From assembly GCF_040659735.1 (NCBI RefSeq), contig NZ_JBFANZ010000006.1, forward strand, positions 114,671-178,670: DNA of 64,000 nt, given 5' to 3'. Positions 33,892 through 41,807 of the stretch are shown piece by piece (within the stretch, counting starts at the first letter, position 1; every line of letters starts with the position of its first letter). The position numbers were made by a program, and so were the translations under genes. A model generated the notes under the pieces. That model was not told the origin of the DNA, ran no database searches, and worked only from the letters and a program-made list of their open reading frames with translations. This DNA comes from Micromonospora_I sp040659735 (GTDB taxonomy: Bacteria > Actinomycetota > Actinomycetes > Mycobacteriales > Micromonosporaceae).

Positions 33892-34878
33892 ATGAGCGCT
33901 CTACCCACCTCAAAGACCCCGGCCCCGATCTCTGATGTCCGGGTCCTCGTTCTTGCCGGAGGCCTGTCGTACGAGCGGGACGTGTCGCTCAGGTCGGGCC
34001 GCCGCGTGATCGACGCGCTGCGCTCCAGCGGAGTCGACGCGGAACTCCGCGATGCCGACGCGGCGCTCCTTCCCGCTCTGCAGGCCGACCCGCCGGATGC
34101 GGTGGTGATCGCCCTGCACGGTGCGACCGGGGAGGACGGTTCACTCCGCGGCGTTCTCGACCTCTACGACGTCCCCTACGTCGGCTGTGACGCCCGCGCC
34201 TCCCGCCTGGCGTGGGACAAGCCGTCCGCGAAGACGGTGTTGCGTGAGGCGGGCATCCCCACGCCGGACTGGGTGGCGCTGCCGCATGACCGGTTCTCGG
34301 AACTCGGTGCCGTCGCCGTACTCGACCGGATCGCCGAGCGGCTCAATCTGCCCCTCATGGTCAAGCCCGCCCACGGCGGTTCCGGTCTCGGCGCCGCCGT
34401 GGTGCGCGACGCCGCGTCCCTCCCGGCCGCGATGGTCGGTTGCTTCTCGTACGACTCGACCGCGCTCGTCGAGCGCTACGTCGCCGGGATGGACGTCGCG
34501 GTCACCGTCGTGGACCTCGGGGAAGGGCCGCGGGCGCTCCCCGCTGTGGAGATCGTTCCCCGCAACGGTGTCTACGACTACGCGGCCCGCTACACGGCCG
34601 GACTGACCACCTGGCACGCCCCGGCCCGACTCGATCCCGCGGTGGCGGCCCAGGTGGCTGAGACGGCACTGGCGGCGCACACCGCCCTCGGCCTGCGGGA
34701 CCTCTCCCGGGTCGACCTGATCGTCGACCCGGCCGGACAGCCGCACGTGCTCGAGGTCAACGTCTCGCCGGGGATGACCGAGACGTCGCTGCTGCCGCTG
34801 GCCGTGCAGGCCGCCGGGCTCGACTTCGGCACGATGCTCACCACGATGGTTTCGCGCGCGGCCGGCCGCCGGCCTTAG
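33892..34878 (+). CDS. D-alanine--D-alanine ligase homologue
   Basis: 328 residues from ATG 33892, which CATGAT precedes by 6 nt; leaderless or coupled to the aminotransferase gene 7 bases upstream. ATP-grasp enzyme: LAGGLSYERDVSLRSG N-terminal motif, ALHGATGEDGSLRG, VKPAHGGSGLGAAVV, and EVNVSPGMTETSLLP with metal-binding Glu/Asn. It joins two D-Ala for peptidoglycan or is a specialised paralogue, since many actinobacteria carry the main ddl elsewhere. The stop codon overlaps that of the convergent HIT-like gene. Confidence 0.85.
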   Translation: MSALPTSKTPAPISDVRVLVLAGGLSYERDVSLRSGRRVIDALRSSGVDAELRDADAALLPALQADPPDAVVIALHGATGEDGSLRGVLDLYDVPYVGCDARASRLAWDKPSAKTVLREAGIPTPDWVALPHDRFSELGAVAVLDRIAERLNLPLMVKPAHGGSGLGAAVVRDAASLPAAMVGCFSYDSTALVERYVAGMDVAVTVVDLGEGPRALPAVEIVPRNGVYDYAARYTAGLTTWHAPARLDPAVAAQVAETALAAHTALGLRDLSRVDLIVDPAGQPHVLEVNVSPGMTETSLLPLAVQAAGLDFGTMLTTMVSRAAGRRP

Positions 34879-35684
34879 CTGCCCGCCGGCTCCGGTTCGC
34901 GCGAAACCGGTCGCTCGTCGGTCTTTCCGGCCGGTGCCTCGGCGGTGGCCACGGAGGCGCTCTCACTGTTCTTCGTGGCCGCCGCTCCGTCCGCATCCGC
35001 TGCCTCGGCCCCCGCTGCGTCCGCCGCCGCTGCCTCCGCCGCCGCTACGTTCGCCGCCGCTACGTTCGCCGCCTCCGCCGACTGCTCCGTCAGATTCGCC
35101 GGCGCCCGCCATTCGATGCGCGGTGGTTCCGCCAGTGGCCGGCCGCCGAACTCGGCGAGCCAGGCGGCGACAAGGGCGAGGTTTTCCCGCCACTGCGCCT
35201 CGGAGATGGGCGGCAGGATGTCGTCCCACAGCGATAGGAAAGTGCCCCGTAGCTGAAGTCGGCCGTAGGGGCGCGCCAGGAACCACATGTGCAGATGCGC
35301 GGATCCGTCGCCCCAGCGGTTGACGTGCACCCGGGCGACGCCGTCGAGCGATCGGATCGCCCGCTCCAGTCGTACGGTCATGACACCGAGTTCCGCTGCG
35401 AGAAGGTTGGGCAGGTCGCCAAGGTCGAGGTGGGACCGCGACTCCAGGATGAGCACCATCGGCAGCCCGGTGGGGCGGTCCATCGCGCGAACGCGCCAGC
35501 GGTCGCTCACCCAGATGTACGCCTCGTCTGGGGCGCTGCAGGCGATGCACTCGGTGGAGTCCTCGCCCTTTCGCGGTGGTTCGACGGCCACCGGATCGTC
35601 GAGTTGCTTGACGCGCAGGTCGCCCTCGAAGGGGAAGGAGGGCCAGTTGGCGAAGTCGGGAACAGAGCCGGGGGTGTGGGACAC
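34875..35684 (-). CDS. HIT-like protein with Ala-rich tail
   Basis: 269 residues from GTG 35684. Residues about 10-185 form a HIT-like domain: ECIACSAPDEAYIW, PMVLILESRSHLDL and the triad-like AHLHMWFLARP. HIT proteins are nucleotide hydrolases or transferases; here only two of the three His are spaced as usual, so activity is uncertain. The C-terminal ~70 residues are an Ala/Glu/Asp-rich repeat (VAAANVAAAEAAAAD) ending in a PVSREPEPAGS tail. Its TAA and the TAG of the convergent ligase gene share the bases TTAG. Confidence 0.8.
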   Translation of the reverse strand: MSHTPGSVPDFANWPSFPFEGDLRVKQLDDPVAVEPPRKGEDSTECIACSAPDEAYIWVSDRWRVRAMDRPTGLPMVLILESRSHLDLGDLPNLLAAELGVMTVRLERAIRSLDGVARVHVNRWGDGSAHLHMWFLARPYGRLQLRGTFLSLWDDILPPISEAQWRENLALVAAWLAEFGGRPLAEPPRIEWRAPANLTEQSAEAANVAAANVAAAEAAAADAAGAEAADADGAAATKNSESASVATAEAPAGKTDERPVSREPEPAGS

Positions 35685-35691
35685 GACGCTG

Positions 35692-35697
35692 ACCCTA
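35692..35697 (-). promoter_or_regulatory. -10 box (TAGGGT) of the HIT-like gene
   Basis: TAGGGT on the minus strand, 7 nt before GTG 35684, without a Shine-Dalgarno. Confidence 0.5.
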
Positions 35698-35838
35698 ACC
35701 GAGTCGGTGACGGCTGTCCTTCCCCGTTTCGGACGGTCGGGTCAGCGGGAAAGGGAGCCGGCGGCGCAGCAATGCTCGCCGCTTCTCACCTTCCGTCGGG
35801 AGCCCCCAGAACGTCCCCGCAACACCGCCGCAGACCCC

Positions 35839-35918
35839 GTCATCCACAGGCTGAGACCGGGATTTACGCGCGGTTTCACGTGAAACGCGCTTGCCTGTGG
35901 ACAACGCCTGTGGATGAC
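35839..35918. repeat. Inverted and tandem DnaA-box-like 13-mers around parS
   Basis: GTCATCCACAGGC (35839-35851) and its exact complement GCCTGTGGATGAC (35906-35918) flank a parS nearly symmetrically. A second 13-mer GCCTGTGGACAAC (35893-35905) abuts the right arm as a tandem repeat. The arms include TCATCCACA and the middle copy TGTGGACAA (35896-35904), DnaA-box variants. Confidence 0.7.
35873..35886. promoter_or_regulatory. parS centromere site
   Basis: GTTTCACGTGAAAC, an exact match to the ParB-binding consensus core. Confidence 0.92.
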
Positions 35919-36060
35919 GCATCAGCTCGCCTGGCGGTCGGCGGCGACGGCCAATCGGGTTCGGGACCGATGCCAGGAACAAACCCGACCGACGTTCCCG
36001 CCACAGCCGTTCGCATGACCAGGTCGCGATCGTGGGAGCGGAATTCGACTGATCGCCGCC

Positions 36061-36074
36061 GTTTCACGTGGAAC
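36061..36074. promoter_or_regulatory. parS-like site, one mismatch
   Basis: GTTTCACGTGGAAC, one base off the palindromic core. Confidence 0.65.
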
Positions 36075-36215
36075 GGGTGTCGCTACGACGCCAGCGCCTC
36101 GGCGGTTCCCGACGGCGCTCTGAGGCGCACATCCGGGTGCCCTCCTCGCCGAGGAGGGGAGTCCCGAGGGCCACCGGTCGGAATCGACGGAGCCGCGGGC
36201 GCAGTGAGGGTCAGG

Positions 36216-36434
36216 TTATCGAGGCACGTGCTGAGATCCTCGGCGTCCGACAGCTTGCAGTGAATGCTCTCGACCGGCCCCGGTGACGAGGTCGGCGACA
36301 TCAAGCTCCGCTTCGCCGCTGCGCCGCACGAGCAGGGGTGGTTCGCGGTCCGTCGTCGTGCAGTCGACCGGGCGGCCGACTTGTCGTAGGTAGGCCCGCG
36401 GTGAGGTTTCCACGCAACGCTCAGCTCGCGCCAT
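36216..36434 (-). pseudogene. Possible relic of a Phd/YefM antitoxin
   Basis: Reading from ATG 36434, the stretch DREPPLLVRRSGEAELDV resembles the middle of YefM-type antitoxins (a DRE...VITRAGHEP pattern), and in a shifted frame just downstream ESIHCKLSDAEDLSTCLDN resembles their C-terminal helix. This would need a frameshift near 36270. No toxin gene is visible beside it. The similarity is by eye and weak. Confidence 0.2.
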
Positions 36435-37324
36435 TGCACGCCGCGCCGTCGTACGGCGTCGGCTGACGAACAGGGCGGTGCTCTGCGACGGCCCGCCAGA
36501 TGAGGGAGCGTGGTGGTGGCTGGCGTTCTTCCGGCGGTCCCAATGGACGCGGCATAGCGGGTCCCGCAGGGTGGCGAAGGCAGCGGAGTCGCCGGGGTGA
36601 TGCCGATGCGCTGTCGCCGGGTCGCTCCGTGCCCCGACTTCTGGATGCAGAATCCGGACGCGGGATGCGGGGCCGCTCAGTCCCGATACCCGTGTGAACC
36701 AGGGTCGTCCGGCGCCAGCCCGACCGCATGTTGGCCATCCTCAGCGCCGTCCAGGTCCAGCAAACGGTGTACCCGCTGTGCATCTTTCCGGCGCACGCTG
36801 GAGATGAGCCAGTCTCGTCCGGCGCTGACTGGCGACAGTCACGCCACGAAGAGAGATCCAGCCGAGGGACCGTGTCTCGCGTCAGTGTCTGCGCCGATCG
36901 GTGGAGGCAGAACATGAGCTGCACGAGGACCTGCTGGACCGGCTCGGCTAACCGTGCCACCGACGCGGGCCCGGCCCGCCCCGGTGACACCCCCGGATCA
37001 TGTCCCCTGCGGGGGAATGCAAGTCGCACGGTGCCCGCGAGCGGGCAACCCGGCTGGGACGATGAAGCGCGCTCGCCGGAGGCGTCGCACGGTACGAGAC
37101 GCGTGCCCGCCTGCCGTTACCGCCCGAGCCGGCCCGCGCGGCGGCGCCGGTCGATGACATCATCCGCTGCGGGCATGGATCCGGTCGGCGGCACCGTGAC
37201 ACCCCCGGCTCGGGCGGGGAAGCGCGGCGAGACGGGCGATGGTGCGCGGTCCATCAGGTTCGGCGGAAGCGCCGCGACTCCCAATCCGGTACTGAAGGAC
37301 AGGCGCCCTGCGCGTTCTTTCCGA

Positions 37325-37408
37325 CGTCACCTCACCCGGGACCCAGCCCCGGTCGCGCCGCTGCCCGACCGGACCCGGGCGCAACTCGCCAACGACCTCG
37401 GCGCAGAC
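37325..37408 (+). pseudogene. Fragment of a cwlM-like amidase gene
   Basis: 28 codons that match cwlM 31111-31194 at 25 of 28 residues (PVAPLPDxTRAQLANDLGAD core) and 74 of 84 bases. Homology may extend weakly upstream to about 37290 but stops abruptly downstream, where a stop follows at 37441. It lacks the rest of the domain, so it is a relic of a duplicated or second amidase gene. Confidence 0.75.
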
Positions 37409-37978
37409 TCCGCGCCGGAGCCCCATCCGCCCGTCGACTGACGCCTCATTGGCCAACACGACGAGCGGTCGGCTGCCAGCACATGTCCGCCTGAGACACG
37501 ACCTCGCGGGCCGGACAGCGGCGAGGCGGAGTAGCAGGTACAACGGACCAACGAGACCGTGCCACCACCCACGACAGCGCTACCCACTCATCCCGCGATT
37601 CGGCTCTGACGCCAACGCGCGAGAGCAAGCATCGCGCAGGATTCGCCACCCCAAGAGATCGTCCTGGTGTAGACGGTCTGCGCGAGGCGGGAGACCGGAC
37701 GGCCCTGCACGAGCACCCCGCCGCGCCGCCGTCGACCCCGCGGAAACGGCTCGGGACGCGCGTCCGCTGCGGTTCGAACCCGCCGGCGCCACGGCACCCG
37801 AGTCAGGGAGCCAGGTGCCTACAAGCGCCACGGGGAGCGGCGGACGGGGACACCGCCCGGGGAAGCCAGGGTAGTGCGGCCCGGTCGGGGAGCGCGGCCC
37901 GCGATCCGGATGTCAGCTGTAGTGGCGGGAGTCCGGAACGGTCGACAGCACGACGCCGGGTACGCTTCGGCCTCCGGC

Positions 37979-37992
37979 GTTTCACGTGAAAC
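37979..37992. promoter_or_regulatory. parS centromere site
   Basis: GTTTCACGTGAAAC, exact core match, just beyond the parB terminator. Confidence 0.92.
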
Positions 37993-38011
37993 GCGGGCTC
38001 TTCTTGCCGAG

Positions 38012-38054
38012 AAAAAGCGATGGCCACGGACCCGTGAAGGTCCGCGGCCATCGC
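38012..38054 (-). terminator. Rho-independent terminator of the parA-parB unit
   Basis: On the minus strand GCGATGGCC and GGCCATCGC pair, then GGACC/GGTCC inside an AC/GC internal loop, followed by TTTTTC (plus strand GAAAAA at 38011-38016). Starts 17 bases after the parB stop. Confidence 0.88.
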
Positions 38055-38071
38055 CGCCCGCTGTCGGGTGG

Positions 38072-39130
38072 TCAGTCTTCCGGCTGCCGGTCTTGTACGC
38101 CGATGATGCCGACGATGCGTTCAAGGTCGTCAACGGTGGCGAACTCGATCGTGATCTTGCCCTTGCTGCGGCCGATATCGACCTTCACCCGGGTGTCGAA
38201 CCGGTCGGAGAGCCGGTCGGCGAGATCGGTCAGCGCGGGGGCGTGCGGCTTGGCTCTCCGCTTCGGGGCGTCCTTCGCCGGTCCGTCCGCGAGTGCGAGC
38301 GAGACGAGTTCCTCGGTCGCGCGCACCGAGAGCCCTTCAGCCACGATGCGGAGTGCCAGCGCCTCCTGCGTCGCGGCGTCCTCGAGGCCGAGCAGTGCGC
38401 GCGCGTGGCCGGCCGACAGCACGCCCGCCGCCACCCGGCGCTGAACGGGAGCGGGCAGGTTGAGCAGGCGAATCGTATTGGAGATCTGCGGCCGGCTCCG
38501 TCCGATCCGGCGGGCCAGTTCCTCATGCGTCGCGCCGAACTCGTCGAGCAGCTGCTGGTATGCGGCCGCTTCTTCGAGCGGGTTGAGGTTTGCCCGGTGG
38601 ATGTTCTCCAGGAGCGCGTCTCTGAGCATCGCGTCATCGCGGGTATCCCGCACGATCGCCGGGATCGACTCGCGGCCGACCGCCTGCGCTGCCCGCCACC
38701 GACGTTCACCCATGACGAGCTCGTACTGCTCGCCTTCGAGCTGACGCACCACGATCGGCTGGAGGAAGCCGACCTCCTGGATGGAGACCTTCAGCTCCTC
38801 GAGCGCCTCTTCGTCAAAGACCTGCCGGGGCTGCTTCGAGTTCGGGACGATCGAGTCAACCGGAAGCTCGGCGAAGCGCGCTCCCGGCACCGGCGCGAGT
38901 TCCGGTCCCGACTCGACGACCGGTTCCGGCTCGACCTCCGGTTCGGCCGGGGGAGCGGCAGCCGGAGGAGCCGGCAGAACCGCTGCCGGCTCCGGCGCTG
39001 GCGTCGGCGCGGGCACATCGGGCTGGACGGGCTGCGCCTCGACGGTGGCCACCCCCGCCGCCTGTACGGGGGCCGTGGGGATCAGTGCCCCCAGCCCTCG
39101 ACCCAGGCCGCCCCGCGGACGGTTCTTCAT
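38072..39130 (-). CDS. parB: Chromosome-partitioning protein ParB
   Basis: 352 residues. After a ~95-residue Pro/Ala/Glu-rich N-terminus (starting KNRPRGGLGRGLGALIP, the typical basic motif that contacts ParA) comes the ParB CTPase domain (DSIVPNSKQPRQVFDEEALEEL, GERRWRAAQAVG), then the helix-turn-helix (EELARRIGRSRPQISNTIRLL) that binds parS and the C-terminal dimer domain. It loads at the parS sites in this window and spreads by CTP-dependent sliding. 27 bases after parA in the same unit. Confidence 0.96.
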   Translation of the reverse strand: MKNRPRGGLGRGLGALIPTAPVQAAGVATVEAQPVQPDVPAPTPAPEPAAVLPAPPAAAPPAEPEVEPEPVVESGPELAPVPGARFAELPVDSIVPNSKQPRQVFDEEALEELKVSIQEVGFLQPIVVRQLEGEQYELVMGERRWRAAQAVGRESIPAIVRDTRDDAMLRDALLENIHRANLNPLEEAAAYQQLLDEFGATHEELARRIGRSRPQISNTIRLLNLPAPVQRRVAAGVLSAGHARALLGLEDAATQEALALRIVAEGLSVRATEELVSLALADGPAKDAPKRRAKPHAPALTDLADRLSDRFDTRVKVDIGRSKGKITIEFATVDDLERIVGIIGVQDRQPED

Positions 39131-39157
39131 GCCACGCCTCCCACCATTGTTGCCCGC

Positions 39158-40531
39158 CTACGCATTGCGGCCGAGGGGTGCCGTGACCCCGCGCTCGGCA
39201 ATCTCTTGAGCTGCCTCGAAGTAGCTCGTCGCACCCCGCGATCCGGGATCGTAGGTCATGACCGACTGGCCGTAGCTGGGAGCCTCCGAGACGCGGACGT
39301 TTCGGGGGATGACCGCCTGCAGCACCTTGTCACCGAAGTGGTTGCGCACGTCCTGTTCGACCGCGTCGGCGAGCCGTGTCCGCCGGTCGTACATCGTCAG
39401 CAGGATCGTCGAGACGTCCAGGTTGGGGTTGAGGTGCTGCTTGACCAGGTTGATGTTGTTGATCAGCTGGTTGAGCCCTTCAAGCGCGTAGTACTCGCAC
39501 TGAATGGGGATCAGCACCTCCTGGGCCGCAACCAGGGCGTTGACGGTCAACAGGCCCAGCGAGGGGGGGCAGTCGATGAAGACGTAGTCGAACTGCGCGG
39601 GGTGGGCGGCGATCGCACGGGCGAGCCGGGATTCGCGCGCGACGACCGAGACGAGTTCGATCTCGGCGCCGGCGAGGTCGATCGTCGCCGGGACGCACCA
39701 GAGGTTGGGGATGCCCTCGACAGCCTGCGCGACCTCGACGAGCGGCACGTTGTCGATGAGGCAGTCGTAGACATCGGGGACGCCCGCGTGGTGGGGGACG
39801 TTCAGGCCGGTCGAGGCGTTGCCCTGCGGGTCGAGGTCGACAACCAGAACTCGGTTGCCGTGCAACGCCAGGGCGACCGCCAGGTTGACGGTGGTCGTGG
39901 TCTTGCCCACGCCACCCTTCTGGTTCGCGACGCACATGATCCGCGACCGGTCTGGGCGGGGCATCATGACCTCACCGCTCGGGTTGAGGATCTGCACGGC
40001 ACGCAACGCCTCCATAGCCAACGGGGGATCATCCTCTTCACGCGACGGAGTTTCACGTGAAACGTATCCGTCAGCCACTGGTTCATCGGGGAAGGGTCCT
40101 GCTGCGACGTTTGGCGTGTCGGGGCGCTCGCCGCCGTTCGGGGTCACGTGCACCGCTGGGACGCGCGCCGAGCCCACTTGTGGTCGCGGGGACGGTGCGG
40201 GCCGCCGGGGCTTCGCGCGGTCGCCGTCGGCAACCTCGTCTTCGGGGGCGCTGTCGCGCGATCCGGTCGACGCCGCGCTCCGAGCGCCTACACGTGTATC
40301 GGGCGTGTCGTGGTAGTTCGACCGCGGCGGGTTGCCGGGTCCGGAGTAGCCGTTGCCGGCCCGCGGTTGGGGCACTGCCGCGACATCGTCTGCGCCCTCT
40401 GTCGGGTGTTGTGCGCCCCTCTGGACGCCCGGCTGCCTGCCATAGTCAGTTTCACGTGAAACAGGGGCACTGGCAGCTCGGTAACCACCGACAGTCACCC
40501 CCTGCTCGTCGTACCTACCGTCGTCATGCAC
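39158..40531 (-). CDS. parA: Chromosome-partitioning ATPase ParA
   Basis: 457 residues from GTG 40531, with AGGGA upstream. The Walker-type ATPase core begins near residue 190: CVANQKGGVGKTTTTVNLA (deviant Walker A), VVDLDPQGNASTGL and FIDCPPSLGLL. The first ~185 residues are disordered, much longer than in most ParA. Two exact parS sites lie inside this extension and are each read as VSRET. It moves the ParB-parS complex to the cell pole. A shorter protein from an internal start near the core (MMPRPDRSRIMCV) cannot be excluded. Confidence 0.93.
   Translation of the reverse strand: MHDDGRYDEQGVTVGGYRAASAPVSRETDYGRQPGVQRGAQHPTEGADDVAAVPQPRAGNGYSGPGNPPRSNYHDTPDTRVGARSAASTGSRDSAPEDEVADGDRAKPRRPAPSPRPQVGSARVPAVHVTPNGGERPDTPNVAAGPFPDEPVADGYVSRETPSREEDDPPLAMEALRAVQILNPSGEVMMPRPDRSRIMCVANQKGGVGKTTTTVNLAVALALHGNRVLVVDLDPQGNASTGLNVPHHAGVPDVYDCLIDNVPLVEVAQAVEGIPNLWCVPATIDLAGAEIELVSVVARESRLARAIAAHPAQFDYVFIDCPPSLGLLTVNALVAAQEVLIPIQCEYYALEGLNQLINNINLVKQHLNPNLDVSTILLTMYDRRTRLADAVEQDVRNHFGDKVLQAVIPRNVRVSEAPSYGQSVMTYDPGSRGATSYFEAAQEIAERGVTAPLGRNA
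40050..40063. promoter_or_regulatory. parS site inside parA
   Basis: GTTTCACGTGAAAC, exact; codes for VSRET in the ParA N-terminal extension. Confidence 0.92.
40449..40462. promoter_or_regulatory. parS site inside parA
   Basis: GTTTCACGTGAAAC, exact; codes for VSRET near the ParA N-terminus, 399 bp from the other internal site. Confidence 0.92.
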
Positions 40532-40918
40532 CGTGTCATCCCTGCCCGCTTCGGATGGATCGGCACCGGCAGCGCTTCCGTCCGCGCTATCGGGCGAAGC
40601 GTGTGGTCCGGCAAGAAACGGCGGGGGCTCGATCCCTCTGCCCACCGCCGCCCGAACCACACTATCGACGCGCGGCCAGCCTACGGCCGATGGGCTCGTG
40701 AGGCCACGGGTGTCCGCCACGTGAGCTCGATCGACGGTCGAAGATGAACGGACAAAAACGAGAAAACCGCCCACAAGTCCCAGCGTCCCGCCGCATCGCG
40801 GGGGCGCGTCGGGCGGCCACCCGACGTCCGCTGCCCGCGTCTTGTTCGCGTGTCCGACATCACCGTCAGACGCCGTGGGTGAGGCTCCGACACTGCCCGG
40901 TGTTCCCCACCCGACCAT
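40532..40918 (-). promoter_or_regulatory. Intergenic region between rsmG and parA
   Basis: 387 bases. The parA frame stays open through it, but the implied residues are low-complexity Arg/Ser/Pro and no better start signal is seen than GTG 40531. It should carry the parA promoter; no clear -35/-10 pair or terminator hairpin was recognised. Confidence 0.4.
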
Positions 40919-41800
40919 TTAGCCCCTCCGCGTTTTCCCGCGTCCGGGCCCTCCGTCCGATCCGGAGCGGCGACCCGAACGGGCCGCCTTTCGCGACGAC
41001 CCTGCACGTGCTGGCACGACGTCGCGTTCTCGAACGATCTCCACGACGGTCGTCGGTGGCTCGATCAACTCGGCCCCGCACCACCTAACGACCGGGGTGC
41101 CACCTCCGAAGCGATCTATTACGTCACGGTGCTCCGCCACTTCATCTGCCGCCGACGCGCCCTTCATCGCGAGCATGCGACCGCCGAGCACAGCGAGCGG
41201 CAGGCACCACCCCGCGAGTCTGTCGAGGGGCGCGACGGCTCGCGCGGTGACGATGTCGGCAGGGGAGAGGAGATCAGCGACGGGACCACCCGGGACACAA
41301 TCCTCGGCGCGCGCCCGGAGCACCGTCACGGTCGCCTCAAGGCCGAGCGCCGTCACGGCTTCGGACAGGAAGGCGGTCCGCCGTGCCAGCGGCTCCACCA
41401 GGGTGACCGAGAGATCGGGCCGCGCCACCGCGAGAACGAGACCGGGGAGCCCGGCCCCGGATCCCACGTCGGTCACCGACGCTCCGGACGGGATCAGCTC
41501 CGCGACGGCGGCGCAGTTGAGCAGGTGTCGGTCCCAGATCCGCGGCGCTTCGCGCGGGCCGATCAGCCCGCGGACGACTCCCTCGGTGGCGAGCAGTTGC
41601 GCGTAGGCCGCCGCCAGTCCAAGCCGATCACCGAAAAGCGCGCGTGCAGCGTCGGACAGTTCGGGCGGCAGCCGGACGGCGGTGTCGTCGTCGGTACGGT
41701 GCGGCGGGTCTGCCGGAGTCGACAACGGGACCGGCCCGGGTGCATTGCTGCCACCCGGGCCGGACGCGGCACCAGCCGCTCGTTCATTCGGTGCGGTCAT
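40919..41800 (-). CDS. rsmG: 16S rRNA (guanine-N7) methyltransferase RsmG (GidB)
   Basis: 293 residues from ATG 41800. Methylates G527 (E. coli numbering) of 16S rRNA. SAM-binding TDVGSGAGLPGLVLAVARPDL and TLVEPLARRTAFLSEA, plus IVTARAVAPLDRLAGWCLPL, are the RsmG signatures; IWDRHLLNCAAV is the conserved N-terminal motif. About 40 N-terminal and 30 C-terminal residues are disordered and variable. Start is just after the jag stop, so the two are coupled. Confidence 0.94.
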   Translation of the reverse strand: MTAPNERAAGAASGPGGSNAPGPVPLSTPADPPHRTDDDTAVRLPPELSDAARALFGDRLGLAAAYAQLLATEGVVRGLIGPREAPRIWDRHLLNCAAVAELIPSGASVTDVGSGAGLPGLVLAVARPDLSVTLVEPLARRTAFLSEAVTALGLEATVTVLRARAEDCVPGGPVADLLSPADIVTARAVAPLDRLAGWCLPLAVLGGRMLAMKGASAADEVAEHRDVIDRFGGGTPVVRWCGAELIEPPTTVVEIVRERDVVPARAGSSRKAARSGRRSGSDGGPGRGKTRRG

Positions 41801-41807
41801 CGCGATC

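Larger units (their letters stand above)
35698..38011. other. Long region without an intact gene: parS sites and gene relics
   Basis: About 2.3 kb between the HIT-like gene and the parAB terminator. Open frames exist on both strands but none has a recognisable full-length family, a good start signal or consistent codon bias. Content that can be named: parS at 35873-35886 and 37979-37992, a parS variant at 36061-36074, a DnaA-box-like inverted repeat around the first parS, an 84-bp fragment 74/84 identical to cwlM (37325-37408), and a possible antitoxin relic on the minus strand near 36216-36434. It looks like decayed or rearranged DNA kept as a parS platform next to parB. Confidence 0.6.

Noticed and set aside
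34892..34908. A parS-like palindrome (CGGTTCGCGCGAAACCG) at the end of the HIT-like gene
   Set aside because: Three differences from the parS core including the central CACGTG, so ParB binding is unlikely; it may be an ancestral site.
35030..35090. Short Ala-codon repeats in the HIT-like tail as a DNA repeat or CRISPR
   Set aside because: They are in-frame imperfect codon repeats (GCC/GCG, about 15 bases) of an Ala-rich linker, without spacers.
36860..36950. A short frame ending VEAEHELHEDLLDRLG near 36950
   Set aside because: It looks protein-like but has an in-frame stop about 40 codons upstream and no start, so it can only be a relic and no family can be named.
36728..37441. A 237-codon open frame in the gene-poor region
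   Set aside because: Only its last part (the cwlM-like piece) has any similarity; the rest is Arg/Ser/Pro/Cys-rich with irregular codon bias and no start signal.
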